This document shows, piece by piece, positions 1-13,145 of a DNA stretch of 64,000 nucleotides (position 1 is its first letter; each line of letters opens with the position of its first letter). The notes beneath the pieces are model-generated. The model was given only the letters and a program-made list of their open reading frames with translations. It was not told the origin of the DNA and did no database searches. Both the position numbers and the translations under genes were made by a program. Source of the DNA: Strongyloides papillosus (Eukaryota > Nematoda > Chromadorea > Rhabditida > Strongyloididae); NCBI GenBank assembly GCA_005656395.1, contig SRSI01000038.1:1116001-1180000 (forward strand), written 5' to 3'.

Positions 1-1065
1 ATCCAATTGTTATTTTCCACCATTGATTCGTTGTGAACTTTTCTATGTCTATTAATAAAATTATTCCAAGTTATTTTTTTAACTATCGTTAAGCATGGAT
101 TGATTCGGCTATTAGTTCGTGATAAAATATTTTTAAGACGAATGTTAGCAGCTATAATATAAAGTTATTATAATAAATACTTATATAATTATTAAATTTT
201 TTATAATCTTACTTTTTATAGATTTAAATAAGAAAGTTTGCAGATGTTAAAATTGTTGTTAATAAAATTTTTACATACAAAAATATATATTTTTTAACAA
301 AAATTAGTTTTTAAATATTTAAAATATTTTAATGATCTAATTTTTATATAAATTTTTAATGATTAAAAGCAAATATAAAAAGATAACATTATAAAATTGT
401 AATATTGACTTACCTTCGAATCTAATACAAGAAAAATTAACTGGAAGAAGTTTATGTCGTAGTATGTTCCAAGGATAATGTGTTAAATTATGCATTTTTA
501 ATGTAAGCTTAAGATCAGAAGAAAATACTTTATACAGATACTCAAAAATTTTGTCAACATTATATTCGCACAGTCTCGAACATTCATTAATGTCCATATC
601 GAACTCCATGCATAAATATGTAACATTAAAAAGAACTTTTAGAAGATTGATTATTTGTTTGAATTTTATTTTTACACCATTTTCATAATTATTAATATTT
701 ATTTTGATTAAATATTCATAGAATGATCTTGTCACAGCTAATGTTTAACTACCACTAAGAAGGTAACGTCCTTTTTTATTCAAAGTATCTTGTGTTCTTT
801 GAAGTGCAAAAAAGTTTTAATTAATAACACTATTTATGCAACCATGTTTTTTCATCAGAATACATTCATTAATAATACCTTCATAAATTTGCAATGGAGT
901 TAGATCTGTAATGATTTGAACTATTTGTGTTGTACCAAAAAGAACGTTACTTAGAACACCAAGGTTAAGATCATGGAAAGGGTCTGATAAAAGATTATTA
1001 TCAATAGGTATTCCAGAAATAGCATGGTCATTTTTAAGTTGTTCCTTTATTAAGCTGCATTTCAT
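1..1065 (-). CDS. Transposase-like gene, 3' exons, running off the left edge
   Basis: Three spliced blocks can be followed on the minus strand: about 1065-830, about 737-414 and 151 to the window edge. The last junction is clear. A GTAAGT donor follows an in-frame segment ending in IRFEG at 414, a TTATAG acceptor lies at 153-152, and the joined frame stays open to base 1. The middle junction is approximate. The residues recall widespread eukaryotic transposon proteins that carry an 'HDLxxGV' block followed by 'K.HxLxHYP' and 'RFEGK'-like motifs; here DPFHDLNLGV, LKMHNLTHYP and IRFEG are visible in that order. The start is not in these exons, since an acceptor-like TTTTTAAG precedes the first block near 1090. 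Family assignment rests on remembered motif order, not a search. It could be a decayed copy, but the clean donor and acceptor argue for recent coding function. Confidence 0.45.
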
Positions 1066-3384
1066 AAATTTATGCCAATCACGAACTTAAAAAAACATAT
1101 TATAATAAACAATTTCTTAAAATATTTTTACGTATTTACTTTTAAAATTTAATTTTTTATAAAAAAAATATATACTTATATCTACAGAAATTTTATTGCT
1201 TTAACTAATCATAAAAATATGTTTTAGCATGATTTATGAACTTTTTCTTAAAAACAATAAGAATTTATATAATTCAATACTCATGTACTTTTTTTTATTT
1301 AACAAATTTATAATTTTTAGAAGAACATTAAAGAGAATTTAATATTATATTATTACTTACCTTAATGTGTGAGAACAAAAAATTTATTGTTGTTATATTT
1401 CAGCAAATTATCGTGTTTTCATGATCTTTTATTAATCACTTTTTTCAAAAATATGATAAGTTAAATAACGAAACAATGACTTATTTTAACTTATTAATTT
1501 AGACTTGTACTATAGATAATCTTTAAATAAATATAATTTATCGTTATAGTTATTATCTATTTAATAGGATCTTTCAATTTTCATACACGACAAAAAGTAA
1601 CCAAATAAAATGTTGATTAAGTGTAATAATTGTTTAAAACAGTTAATTTCAAAATTATTATTAAAAATAAATAATTATTCTAAATAAAAATTTAAGATAT
1701 CTCAGTAAAAATTTATTAACAATGTATTTTTTTATCTTACTTAAAGTTTTTGATAAATACATTAATTTTAGCAAAAACCACTTGTATAAATTTGTTATCT
1801 TCATAATTGTATTAACTACATAATAAAATGCACAATAATATTGATAATATTTAGACATAAGATAGAAACTAAATTAGTATCCAATTTTTTACTAAATATA
1901 TCTAACTTTATAATTCTAATGCTCAAAAAATGTTATTTTTTGTTGATACTGTGGAATTCAAATATACAAAAAGAAAAAAACCTCATAATATTTATAACAT
2001 TTTTTTATGCGACAAAAATTACTTCTTTTGATTGGAAATAAACATTAATATATATTTGATAACAAAATTTCAACTTTATTTTATAAAAAAGTATGTGATT
2101 AAACATTTAAAATCATTTTTTATTTTCAAAAAATAAGCCTTACTGTGAAAGGACATGCATATTAAAAATTTTGATATTTTTTCGTTACGTAAATATGATA
2201 AATTAACATGATAAAAATTGTTATTTACTAAAAGTAAGGCAATTTTTTTAATAGAAAAATCAGTGCAAATGGAATATTATAATCATATTGAATTAACAAT
2301 AAATATTTATTAAAAATGTTTTTATGTGTATAATATGAGATCCAATTAAAACATTATTTTACGCTGTTAAAGATTGTGATATAAAAAACATTATTAATTA
2401 TCATTTTTGTGATATGTTTCCAAAATAATTTGCTTATGATTTTAATATTTTAAAATTAAATCACAATGTAAAGTAATAGTTATTTGGTAATATTTAGAAT
2501 TATTAGAATTATCAAATACTTATTGTTTTAAAAATTACTTTTTAATCATTTTAAATTTTTTAAAATCATTTAAGATGTTGAATTTCGTTAATTTATAAAT
2601 ATTTTTGCTAAAAAATAGAATAAATTAAAATAAAAAGAAAGAGAAAAATATTGTTTAAAGACAGTATAAATTCTAAAAGCATAGTTATACAGTATAAATT
2701 TATTATTTTAATGTTCTTAAATTATGATATTTTATATATTTTATTATAAAATATAATAAATTGTCATTTTTTGTTGAAATGTTGATTTTTTGGTATTATT
2801 TTTTTGTGGCAGTCGTTTTAATTTGTATAAAATTAACGTTTAGTATAGTCAATAAAATATAAAAAAGTGAGTTTATTTTTTAAAATTGATCATAAATTTG
2901 TGCTAAAATAACTATTCACTTTTTAAAAAATTTATGATAATTTATAAGAAACGTATGTACATGTCTATAAAAAATGTATAGGTAATGTCATTTTAACAAG
3001 ATATGCACATTTTGTAAGAAATGTATATAAATTTTTACAAAAAAATATGGCAAATTATCATAACAATTATGTATGTCATTTCAACATTATATACAGTCAA
3101 AACAACGTACATATCTGTTTTTTAAAATATACAATACATTTTCTAAAAAATTCACAAACAATAATAAATAAAGGTATATGAATTTATAAAAAATGATACC
3201 TCATTATGCTATTAAATGATTTGACATTTATGTTAATTGATATAATAATTTTTTTAAATTGAGTATACTTAGAAAATTTATGATCATTAACATTTATTAA
3301 TAAATTAAATGAATATTTTATTTTTTTAACACTACATCGGAGGGTTATATAGCACATGTCAAAACGACAGTTTTCATTTTTGAG
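1066..3384. other. Gene-free AT-rich stretch
   Basis: No convincing gene. Short open frames here have no recognisable motif and follow the AT-rich composition. The stretch is mostly A/T runs and dispersed-repeat fragments, for example the phrase 'ttttctacaatacatt', related forms of which recur near 4.07, 25.86, 33.11 and 43.67 kb. Confidence 0.6.
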
Positions 3385-3530
3385 TGTATGTTGAGAAAGA
3401 TTGGAAAAGACCAGTAGGCAGACCTCCAAAGAGACTTCTATCTCTTGTTCCTGATAATTCTACTATACGAAAACAACCTGATAGAAAAGCCAAATCATCA
3501 TTAAATGTTAATATTTATAAATGTTTGTAA
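3385..3530 (+). CDS. Possible orphan terminal exon with an AT-hook-like motif
   Basis: A 48-codon open segment follows an acceptor-like TTTTTGAG and ends in TAA at 3528. AATAAA-like runs follow from about 3557. It encodes a basic segment with RPVGRPPKRLL, whose GRP core flanked by basic residues resembles an AT-hook (minor-groove binding). No ATG and no partner exon were found, so it may be a relic of a transposon gene. Local base use is less AT-rich than the surroundings. Low confidence. Confidence 0.25.
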
Positions 3531-5800
3531 ATTTTTCGTCCCTTTTAGGTGAATGCGAATAAAATAAAATAAAAAAATAAATAAAATAAAAAATTTCAAT
3601 TTTTAAGTACAGAAATCAAAAAAGCGCATGTTTTCACTATGCTCATTCGTTTTTTCATAAAAAATTACTCTTTAGAAACAATATTTATTTTTAAAAAAAT
3701 TTATTCACCGGAAACTTATAAAAATCAATTTTTCTGAATTTGTATCATTGCAGATACTGTATCTCAAAGTCTCAAGCCAAATAAATTTGCCAACATACAT
3801 TTTTTAGCTGCTCTTTATATTTATAAAAAAAGGATGGAAGTCAAATTTTTAGGTGTATAAAATTTTTAAAAAATGTTCGGGTGACTCAAAAAACGAGATT
3901 TAATTAGAATTATCTTATTTGTCTCTTAATATCTATAATTAAAATAAATGAATATAACAAATATTAAAAGACAAAGAAATAATAATGATAAAAATGTGAA
4001 ATTTATAATTTAATATAGTGTAAAATTTATACTAAATTGCATTTTTACCTTTATTTTAAAACTTAAGTTGTTTTCTACAATACATTTGATAATCCAAGAG
4101 TAAAATAAGATTTAAATAATTTCGTTTAAAGATCATTTGTCATTTTACCGGGCGCCTCCAGGAATTATGACGTTTAGATATAAGGATTGTGAAAATATAT
4201 AGATAGTTATTTTAATTTTCTCGACATAAGAAAGTAATTGTTTTTCACTGATTGTAATCAATTTATTTTTAGGTAGTTTGTTAATACTACAATATAAACA
4301 TTAACAAATATGGCCGATTTTTCACATACTGGATGGTGACCTCCAATGTACAATATAAAACTTACTAAAAAATCATGTTTTTTTTTACAGTTAAAGTAAA
4401 AATACTTGTAAATTTCACTATTTTTATGCTCTAACATTAATCAACATTAACAAATTTGGTCATTTTTCCATACACGTGAGAGTGACTTTCAATCTACAAT
4501 ATACCAAATGGTTAAATTTCAGAATAATAGTGATCAGCGTCAAATAGTTTTTTAGTGGGATTTTTTTTGAGATAAAGGATATTCTAAGCATGGATAACGA
4601 TAAATAAACATATTTTTTAGCATTTTCAGCTTATTTTTTTGTGCAGCATTTGTGTTTTAAAGTGATTTTTTTTAATATTTTGGTATTATAAGCATGTGTT
4701 ATTCGATATCGACACCGTGCTTGGCGAAATCAATGAAGTAGGTAACACAATATAAATTGAATGATCAAATTTATTTTAAAAGATAAGATATCAAAATTAT
4801 ATGATTTATATACCATGACAATCCATTAGTGATATTTGTCTTCTTATAATAAGGTTTTGAGAAATACAAAATATCTCAAAGAAATGACTTATTTCTTTAT
4901 ACATGAATAACTATAAATAAACATATTTCAAAGCATTTAAGCAATTTTTTTTACAGCATTTGTGTTTTTGAGTAGACTTTTTGATTTTTTTAAAGTAAAT
5001 GAACTAGTTTCATTTATTTTTTGATAAAGCTAAAGCATTGCATTCACAAGCAAGCACTGCTATAATTTTCACCTCATATAAGTGTAATTAATTATTATTA
5101 ATTGGTAGCCTTTATGAGAGACGTCGGGTTAAAGTTGATTAGTATTAGAAAAACTGAGGTGCAACCTTGAAACCTTAATAATTCCTGGATTTTTTTCTAA
5201 CTAGTAAAGCAACTGGTGAACTCGTCTGCCTATCTAAGTGATGTTGATTATCAGTACTGAAATTCTATCAAATGGATCTTTGACTATCATCTTTGTTTTG
5301 ATTTGTAAGCATTTTTGATTTTTTTACTGGGAAGTTTATTTTTTTTGTAAAATTTTTATTTTTTTAAAAAATCCCCTGTTATTTTTATTAAATTCCATTT
5401 TTCTAATAATTTTTAGTTAATTTAATTAAAAGAAATTTTGAAAAAATCTAGATTTTTTTAAGTAAAAAAATATTTTTTAATTTTTAAAAATTTATAAAAA
5501 TAATAAAGATGTTTGCTAATTTTAATATTTTTTTTAAAACATCATAAAAGTAAAAAACAAATTGATTACAATCAAAAACTTTTGGTCGCTCTTATTTCGA
5601 TCTAACTCCAAAAATGATTAAAAAAAATATACTACGACACGGAAAAAGTAGATAAGACAACAACACACTTTACTAATTATAATGAAGACGATTAAGTAGA
5701 TTTTAGATGATTTAACATTCTCAATTAAGAAGAAAGGTAGAATAAATTAGTCACAATTAGTTGTATTATTAATTACATCAGTAACAAAAAGTTTTAAATC
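3531..5800. repeat. Gene-free stretch with short local repeats
   Basis: No gene seen. Two tandem-like pairs are visible. One is about 137 bp apart: 'ggccgatttttcacatactgg...gtgacctccaatgtacaatat' near 4312 and a diverged copy near 4455. The other is an approximately 120-bp block around 'ataaataaacatatttt...gcatttgtgttttt' near 4597 and again near 4912. The second block recurs in reverse orientation near 42.69-42.80 kb, so it belongs to a dispersed family. Confidence 0.5.
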
Positions 5801-6234
5801 AACAGTTGAGTGTTTGGTTGTAATCTCTGATCTTAAGCTTTAATTTAAATGTTGTGTTCTTTGATTTCTTCATAATATAACATCTCTTCAATTTTCTTAT
5901 TATATAAACTTTTCTAGTGATGTAGATTCTTAAAACTGTTTATAGAATCTATAATAAAAAGAAATAAAAAAATTGTCTCTCTCACAACTTCTTTTAAATA
6001 AAATCGATTTTTATGAGTAAATAGCCAAGAGATATGTTATTTTTAACTAGTAGAGCTGAGTCAGTTTGAAAAATTTTCGGTCAAAATTTGGTCAAGTTAT
6101 TCTTAAAAACATCTTTTTTGACCCCTTCTTTAATATGGTTTTGTTCAGAAAATAAACTTTCTTTAGAGTTAATAAAATAATTTGATTAGTATGTCATTTT
6201 AAAAGTTACAATTTTAGAATAGAGCGGAAACGCA

Positions 6235-6571
6235 AATAAGATATAGCCATATCTTAAGTAGAAGTTCTGATTTTTGTAATTTTGGAATAAGGTTTAGTGA
6301 ACCAATCCCAAGGTTTTTATTCATTCTTTTTATTCATTTTTAAATATTAGTTACCTAAGTTGTGAATTTGGAGATCTTATATTTATATTGTTAAAAATTT
6401 AACTACTTGTATTGTGTAAGTATAATGTTGTCTTTGTTTAATATTGTATTGTGTCTCTCTCAAGGTGGCCACATAAATACTTTACTTATAGTTAATAAAT
6501 AAAATTTAAACAGATCTGAGTTTTTGTTCTAATAGGAATTGACGCCAGCAACAACTTATTAAATTTTTACT
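6235..6571 (+). repeat. 5' LTR of the Gypsy element
   Basis: Direct repeat of 337 bp. By eye it differs from the 3' copy at one base (A here, G there, in the 'ttttattc(a/g)ttttta' phrase). It contains one CAGATCTG palindrome (6511-6518). Confidence 0.92.
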
Positions 6572-6591
6572 GGATCTTCTGGATCAAACCT

Positions 6592-9500
6592 ATGAGAAGA
6601 AGAACTCGTTCTACCAACCCAATCACTACAACAGAAGAAAATCTGACTGTTAGTCAAATCTTCGAAAATATTCAACAAAGCGCTAACTCAGAAGTTCTGC
6701 TCAACATGAGTAATACTACTGATCCACCCATCCTCAATGGTGGTCAAATCAATCCGGAAACTCCAACTAATGGAAATCTTACAACCCAGAACCATCCGCC
6801 TACACAGCCAAATGGAATCGATATGGGGCAATTGCAAAATGTCATAAATGAGATGATCCGTAATGCGATCAATAATTATCTACCAGCTGTCTTACCACAA
6901 GTTAACCAACCTACTTGTGTCACTCAACCACCACCACAAGTCATACAACCACCTTGTGTCACCAATGTCATACCTACAAATCAAATTGAAAATACTATCA
7001 CCGAAAATGTTAATGATGAAATGCCTATAGTTAATAATAGAGAAGATCTGGATATGCTTAATGTTCATAGAAATAGAATGATATATTCAAATGATCGTCA
7101 CAGTTCTGTTATGCCTGAAAAGTTTAATGTTAAGGATAATTTTGCTAAATGGGAAATTAAGTTCAATAGCTATTGTCGAATGAATAGAATTTCTGAAATA
7201 GACAAACTTGATACACATATATTGTTACTGGACAATAAAGTTCTGCAAGAAGTCTATGATGACCCATCTATCTCATCTTCATACTGGAGACTCGCCCAAT
7301 ATCTTAGAAGAAACTTTAACAGAGGATTAACTATACAAGCTGCCTCTGATGAATTAGATCTGCTTATAGCAAGAAGAGTAACAAGAGCTGATGATCTGGA
7401 TAATGTTGCACGAAAAATCGACAATTACATTGATATCATGTTCCCATCTGATAATAGAGAAAGAAAAAATGAGGTGAAAATCAAGTATCTTAGTAAAGTC
7501 CTGCCATCTGCAATCCAAGGAAACTACTTTTGCAAACCAATGAATACGTTAGATGAGGGACTTGCTGCTGCTAAGACATTATGGTTTCAAGAACTGCGTG
7601 CTGAGAAGGATAAGGCTAGAGGACATTCAATTCTTAAGTCTTATAATCACAGATCTGATAACAGAAATGTAAAACCTTATCAATACCAAAAATCTCATCA
7701 AAATAATCTCTACTGCTCATATTGTAAAATGAACAATCATTCCACTGCTACATGTAGAAATTCTAAGAATAAGTTAAAAGCTCAGTCAAATAACATTGAA
7801 GTCAATGATCCACAAAGTAATAACATTGAAATTGTACCAAAAGATGTTAAAACAGATCTGATAAATAAAGATGAAATGAAAAATGATGTTATTAATAATG
7901 AAGCATGTGATAACTATGAAGTTCAAAAGGTCGAAACTATTGATGAAAGTCCACCGTTACCACAGAACCATTCCTTTCGTGATATCTTGAGAAAGATAAA
8001 TGTCAAGGATAATCTTATAGGTGCTGTAGTAAAGTTAAATGGATTAAATGTGATAGCTCTGATAGATACAGGCTCAAATTGTGTTATTATTAATAATAAG
8101 TTAAAAGATAAACTTGGATTAACTACTTGTGAGGAAAGAAATATCTCAACATTTCAGTCTGATAATACAGCTCTGAAAATTAGTACTCCAATTACGATTC
8201 AAATTCAAAAAGAGAAGTTTATTATTAATGACAATGTTTATGCTGCAAAAGATGATTTCAAGAACGATAGTTATGATGCAATTATAGGAAATAATGTACT
8301 GAAACGAATGATGGCTGTTATTGATCTGCAAATAGGAAAGATTATTGTGAATGAAAAACCAAAAGACTTAGTGAAAGATGATAATAATATATCTAATGTA
8401 ATATTAAGTGATCAAGATGCTAATATTAATATTGATAAATTTGTCACAGATCTGAAATTAAAATATCCATTAGCTTATGCTCGTCACTCTTTTGATATTG
8501 GACCTGGTAGAATAATGGTTAATGAAATTGAAGTTTACAATAATAAAGAAATGATAAAAGCTCCATACTATAGTGTTCCAATACATGAAAAAGAAAGTGG
8601 CTCCAATTTACTCCAAACTTGGATAGATAATGGTCTACTTGAAAGATCTGAATCAAATTGTTTCCATCCAATTATGTTATTGACTAAAGACGGTAAAAGA
8701 GATGATTTAGAATCTTGTAGATTTATTGCTGACTTAAGACAAGTGAATTCAATCACAAAATCTGTTAATTATAATACTCCAAAGATTCAAGAACTCTTAC
8801 AATCTCTTCAATCATTCTCATTTATTACCAAGATAGATCTGAAATCTGCTTTCTTTCAACTTTCACTCCCACCGAAATCACGTCAACTATATGGTATAAG
8901 AACACCAATAGGAAATCTGCAATTCAAACGATTACCTCAAGGAGGAAAGGTGTCTTCAGCTATATTTCAACGTACAATGGAAGAAACATTTTATAAACTT
9001 AGAAAGAACTGTCTTATTTATTGTGATGATATATTACTATTCTCAAATGGAACTATTCAAGATCATGAACAACTCATCAACCAATTTATGAAAATTGTTA
9101 ATGAAAAAGAACTGAAAGTATCATTAGAGAAAAGTGTATTCTTTGCTAGAGAAGCTAAATTCTTAGGTTATCATATCACAAGTTCTGGAACTAGACCAGA
9201 TAGTACAAATGTTGATAATATACTTAAACGAGAACTGCCAAAGAGAAAGAAACAGTTAATTAGTTTTTTACAAGCTCTGAATTACTTTAGACATGTGATT
9301 CCAAACTTTTCAAGAACTGCATCTTGCTTATATGAACTATCTGCTGGCCGTGATTGTGCTATTACCATGAATGAACAACAATTAGAATGTTATCATGCTC
9401 TGCGTCAACAATTAATGAATGCTCCACTGATGTACCATCCAATTCATGGAATTCCTTTTACATTGACAACAGATGCTAGTAACCACACAATTTGTGCTAT

Positions 9501-11457
9501 ATTATCACAAACTCAGAACGGTATTGAAGTACCATTAGCTTTCTACTCTTGTCGTCTCACCAAAACCAAACGTGCTCGCTCTCCAACATTCTTAGAACTG
9601 TATGCCATAGCTAAATCACTTCAACACTTCAAGTACTTGCTGTCATCTGCTGAAATAATTATCCGATCTGATCATAAACCATTGCTCCACTTATCTACTT
9701 CAAATAGTGATAAGAAGTACATGGAATTATTAGAAACAATAAATCAGTTTAATGTCAAGTGATCATACATTCCTGGAAAGTCAAATTTTGTTGCTGACTG
9801 GTTATCAAGATTATGTAATGAAAATTCACCATCTCCATCAACTAATACAGTTCTGGATACATCAAATGTTGCTTCATCGAATGAAATTGTAAAACGTCAA
9901 CGTGGTAAAACAAGAAAATGTCAAAGGTTAAACAGTTCTGTTGAAAATCGTAAAAATGTTAAGGGTAACACTATTCAACCTGTTGATATCAAACGTCGTC
10001 GCGGAAGACCTGTTAAAAATATTTCAAAATTATCAAATTCTGCTATTACTATTACAAGAAAACGTGAACGTCCTAGAAAATGTTCACATAAAAGTGATAA
10101 TATTACAGATCTGACTAATAATTTTGATAAAAATGTTGATACTGATGAAAAAGTTTTGCCGTTAAGTTCTGATGTTAATTCAAAACCTATTGATGATACT
10201 ACTATTCAATCTAGTGATGATGATCTGACTTTTGTCGATGCTGCTACAGAAATTATGTCAATGATAGATCTGACGAAATTAGATTTAGTTAAACTACAAT
10301 CTGAAGATGTTAAATGTCAAAATGCTCTGTCTTCGGGTAAACTGGATAATCATGTATGTTATAAAGATAAAAATGGTCTCATTAAAGTCAAAATAGGCAA
10401 GGAGGAAACTACAGATCTGATTGTAATACCAGAAAGTGCTGCTGATACTATCTTCAAGTTAAGTCATGACTTTAATGGACATTTTAGTTTTCTTAAGACT
10501 AAAGAAAATATAAATAAATCTTGTTACATATCTGGATTGGCAAAGAAATTAGAAAATTATTTAAAGAACTGTCATCATTGTAAAATAAGAAATACTGTTA
10601 TGAGTCAACAAGGACCTACCAAGACTATACTGCCTGCAAATGTAATGGAAGAACTGTCAATGGATTTCTTAGGACCCCTTAAAGTTCTGGGAAGTAAAAA
10701 GCAAAAGTATATTCTAAACGTAATTGATACTGGTTCAAGATTTGTATTTCCAATACCTACACTAACTCAACAACATGAGGAAATAATGTATCACTTAATG
10801 AATGATACTTTCTTAAAGTTCGGATTCCCAAGAAAAATTAGATGTGATAATGCTCAGAATTTCAAAGCTAATTCATTAAAAGAACTGTTAGGTAGATTAA
10901 ATATTCAACTGGAGTATAGTACACCACAATATTCAAAAAGTAACTCGATCTGCGAAAGATACTTAAGAACTTTGCAAGCAAGTGTTAACAAATTAATCAG
11001 TATGACTGGAAGAGACTGGGACTGTTACATTCTATACTTGGCTTATGCATATAATACAAATATAATAAGAAGTTTTAATATGTCACCGTTTCAACTGATG
11101 TTTGCTCGATCACCAACTACTGCTCTGGATTTATTTTTAAGAGGATTTGATATTACTTTACATGATCGTGAACTGGATATTTATGAAATGATGGAACGTG
11201 CTCATGTAACACGTGATATTGCTAATGAACGTCACCTTCAAGAGAGACTCTATGTTAATAATGGTAATAAGAATAAAGAGTTTAAAACTTATGCTAAGAA
11301 TGATCTGATCTATGTCAAGAACAAAATGAGAAAAGGAAAATTCGACAATGTCTACGACGGACCGTATCCTGTTGTTACAGATCTGGGATCAAAGATAAAA
11401 TATAAGGCTGCCTCAGGTCGTATTCTTACATCTTCTAAAACCAACCTTCGTTCTTAA
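6592..11457 (+). CDS. Gag-Pol polyprotein with one in-frame TGA
   Basis: A single frame runs from ATG 6592 to TAA 11455-11457 (1,621 codons before the final stop), broken only by TGA at 9760-9762 (codon 1057). Order: Gag; CCHC knuckle CSYCKMNNHSTATC near residue 372; aspartic protease LIDTGS near 488; reverse transcriptase with IDLKSAFFQL near 746 and YCDD near 809; RNase H with TDAS near 960; the conserved PGKSNFVADWLSRL tail just past the TGA; a basic linker with AT-hook-like motifs (about 1100-1165); integrase with HX3H and CHHC zinc ligands and a D,D-35-E triad (MDFLG, CDNAQ, CER; exactly 35 residues between the second Asp and the Glu). The frame and motifs continue unchanged past the TGA, so it is either a single recent nonsense change (TGG to TGA fits) or a read-through codon. 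All catalytic residues are present. Leu is often CTG, unusual for such AT-rich DNA. Confidence 0.93.
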
Positions 11458-11466
11458 GAAGGGGGG

Positions 11467-11803
11467 AATAAGATATAGCCATATCTTAAGTAGAAGTTCT
11501 GATTTTTGTAATTTTGGAATAAGGTTTAGTGAACCAATCCCAAGGTTTTTATTCATTCTTTTTATTCGTTTTTAAATATTAGTTACCTAAGTTGTGAATT
11601 TGGAGATCTTATATTTATATTGTTAAAAATTTAACTACTTGTATTGTGTAAGTATAATGTTGTCTTTGTTTAATATTGTATTGTGTCTCTCTCAAGGTGG
11701 CCACATAAATACTTTACTTATAGTTAATAAATAAAATTTAAACAGATCTGAGTTTTTGTTCTAATAGGAATTGACGCCAGCAACAACTTATTAAATTTTT
11801 ACT
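11467..11803 (+). repeat. 3' LTR of the Gypsy element
   Basis: Near-identical to 6235-6571 and directly preceded by the polypurine tract. Followed by the CGCA target duplication, after which the interrupted tandem-array unit resumes. Confidence 0.92.
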
Positions 11804-13145
11804 CGCAATACTTTAAAAAATTTACTAAAACTGGTTAAGGTTTTGACCAAAAAATGATAACCTTTTTGGAAAAAAAAACTTTAAAGTTAAAAAACTGTAA
11901 TTTATTGAAAACTCAATAAAAAAAAGTAAAAAATAATATTTGTTATAAAGATCTAAATATAACTTAAAAAAGATAGTCTAACAAAGTTTATAGCTTAATA
12001 ACGAAAAACGTTATTTTAAATTAAATGCCAACAAATTCGCTATTTTTGTCACAAAAATCAATTTTGGCATCAGTTTTATTTTTTTCCAACCTAATCCATT
12101 TTTATGATAAGATAGTAGTTAAATGTATTTTGCTATCAGTGCGGAAAATGTGTCATAAAACTTTTAGTTCACACAAATTAGAAATTCCGCAATTTAAGAT
12201 TGCAATCTAATGCAAATTGTCATACAATCTATACCAAAAAGAAATAAGGAAAAAAATTTTGTCTTTAACATAACTCTCTTCAAATTTAACCAATTTTAAC
12301 GAGTAAGTAGCCAAAAGATGTGTTTTTTTCTAACTTAGGGGGCAAAATGGGTCTTAAAATGTTTTGGGCCATAATTGGCCAAGTTATCTTTAAAAAACAC
12401 CCTTTTTTAGGGCCTTTTTTACATAGTTTTGTTACATGACTAACCCTCTTCAAAGTTAACGAAATAAATTGCTTTATATCTCATTCGAAAGGTAAAATTC
12501 TGGAATAGTTCGCAAGCTTAGTGATATTAAATTTGATTTATAATTGGCTAAGTTATGGCCCAAAGAGTGGTGACTATTTTGAAAAAACATCTTAAAAGTT
12601 AAATAATCATAATTTAGTTATAATTTGATGGAAACAAATAAAGTAATACAGTTATTATAGATCTATGTCTAACTTAAAAAACAAGGGCCTAAAGAAGTTT
12701 ACAGCTCAACTACGTAAGAAGTTATATTAATTTGAATATAGATTTTTTCGCTTTTTTTCCATTTTTATTATAAAAATCAATTTTGTTCCAGACATAACTC
12801 TTTTCAAACTTAATTAATTTTTATGGTCAAATAGTCGTTTGATGTATTTTTTCTTAACTTAGGGGGGAAAATGAATCTCAAAACGTTTGGTTCATAACTG
12901 GCCAAATTATTTTTATAAAACATCACTTTTTTGGACACGTTTTTGCATAGTTTTGTTCCAGAAATAACTCTTTTTAAAGTTAATGAAATTTTATAATTTA
13001 TTACTCATTTAAAAGGTACAAGTCAGGAATAAGGGGAAAACACAATAGCATTAGTATTGATACAAAATTGGCCAAGTTATGGGTCAATAACTAATGACTA
13101 TTTTGTTAATGAAAATTAAAAAATTAATTAGTTATTACTTTAAAG

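Larger units (their letters stand above)
6235..11803 (+). mobile_element. Ty3/Gypsy LTR retrotransposon, nearly intact
   Basis: A 5.57-kb element bounded by 337-bp direct repeats (6235-6571 and 11467-11803) and flanked by the direct repeat CGCA (6231-6234 and 11804-11807; a fifth matching A is ambiguous). The LTRs start AATAAG and end TTTTTACT rather than TG...CA, recalling the AGT...ACT ends of errantivirus-type elements. A purine-rich tract, AAGAAGGGGGG, abuts the 3' LTR. Only 20 bases separate the 5' LTR from the gag-pol start; a TGG at the LTR edge (6571-6573) may begin the primer-binding site, but I could not match it to a tRNA. Near-identical LTRs imply a recent insertion into an old tandem array. 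Confidence 0.93.

Noticed and set aside
6570..6592. Identification of the tRNA primer for the Gypsy element
   Set aside because: A TGG is correctly placed, but the following bases do not match the 3' end of any tRNA in the window or a plausible T-arm layout.
10156..11457. A separate integrase-only gene
   Set aside because: It is in the same frame as the upstream gag-pol with no stop between except the TGA at 9760, so it is one polyprotein; the apparent start is an internal TTG codon.
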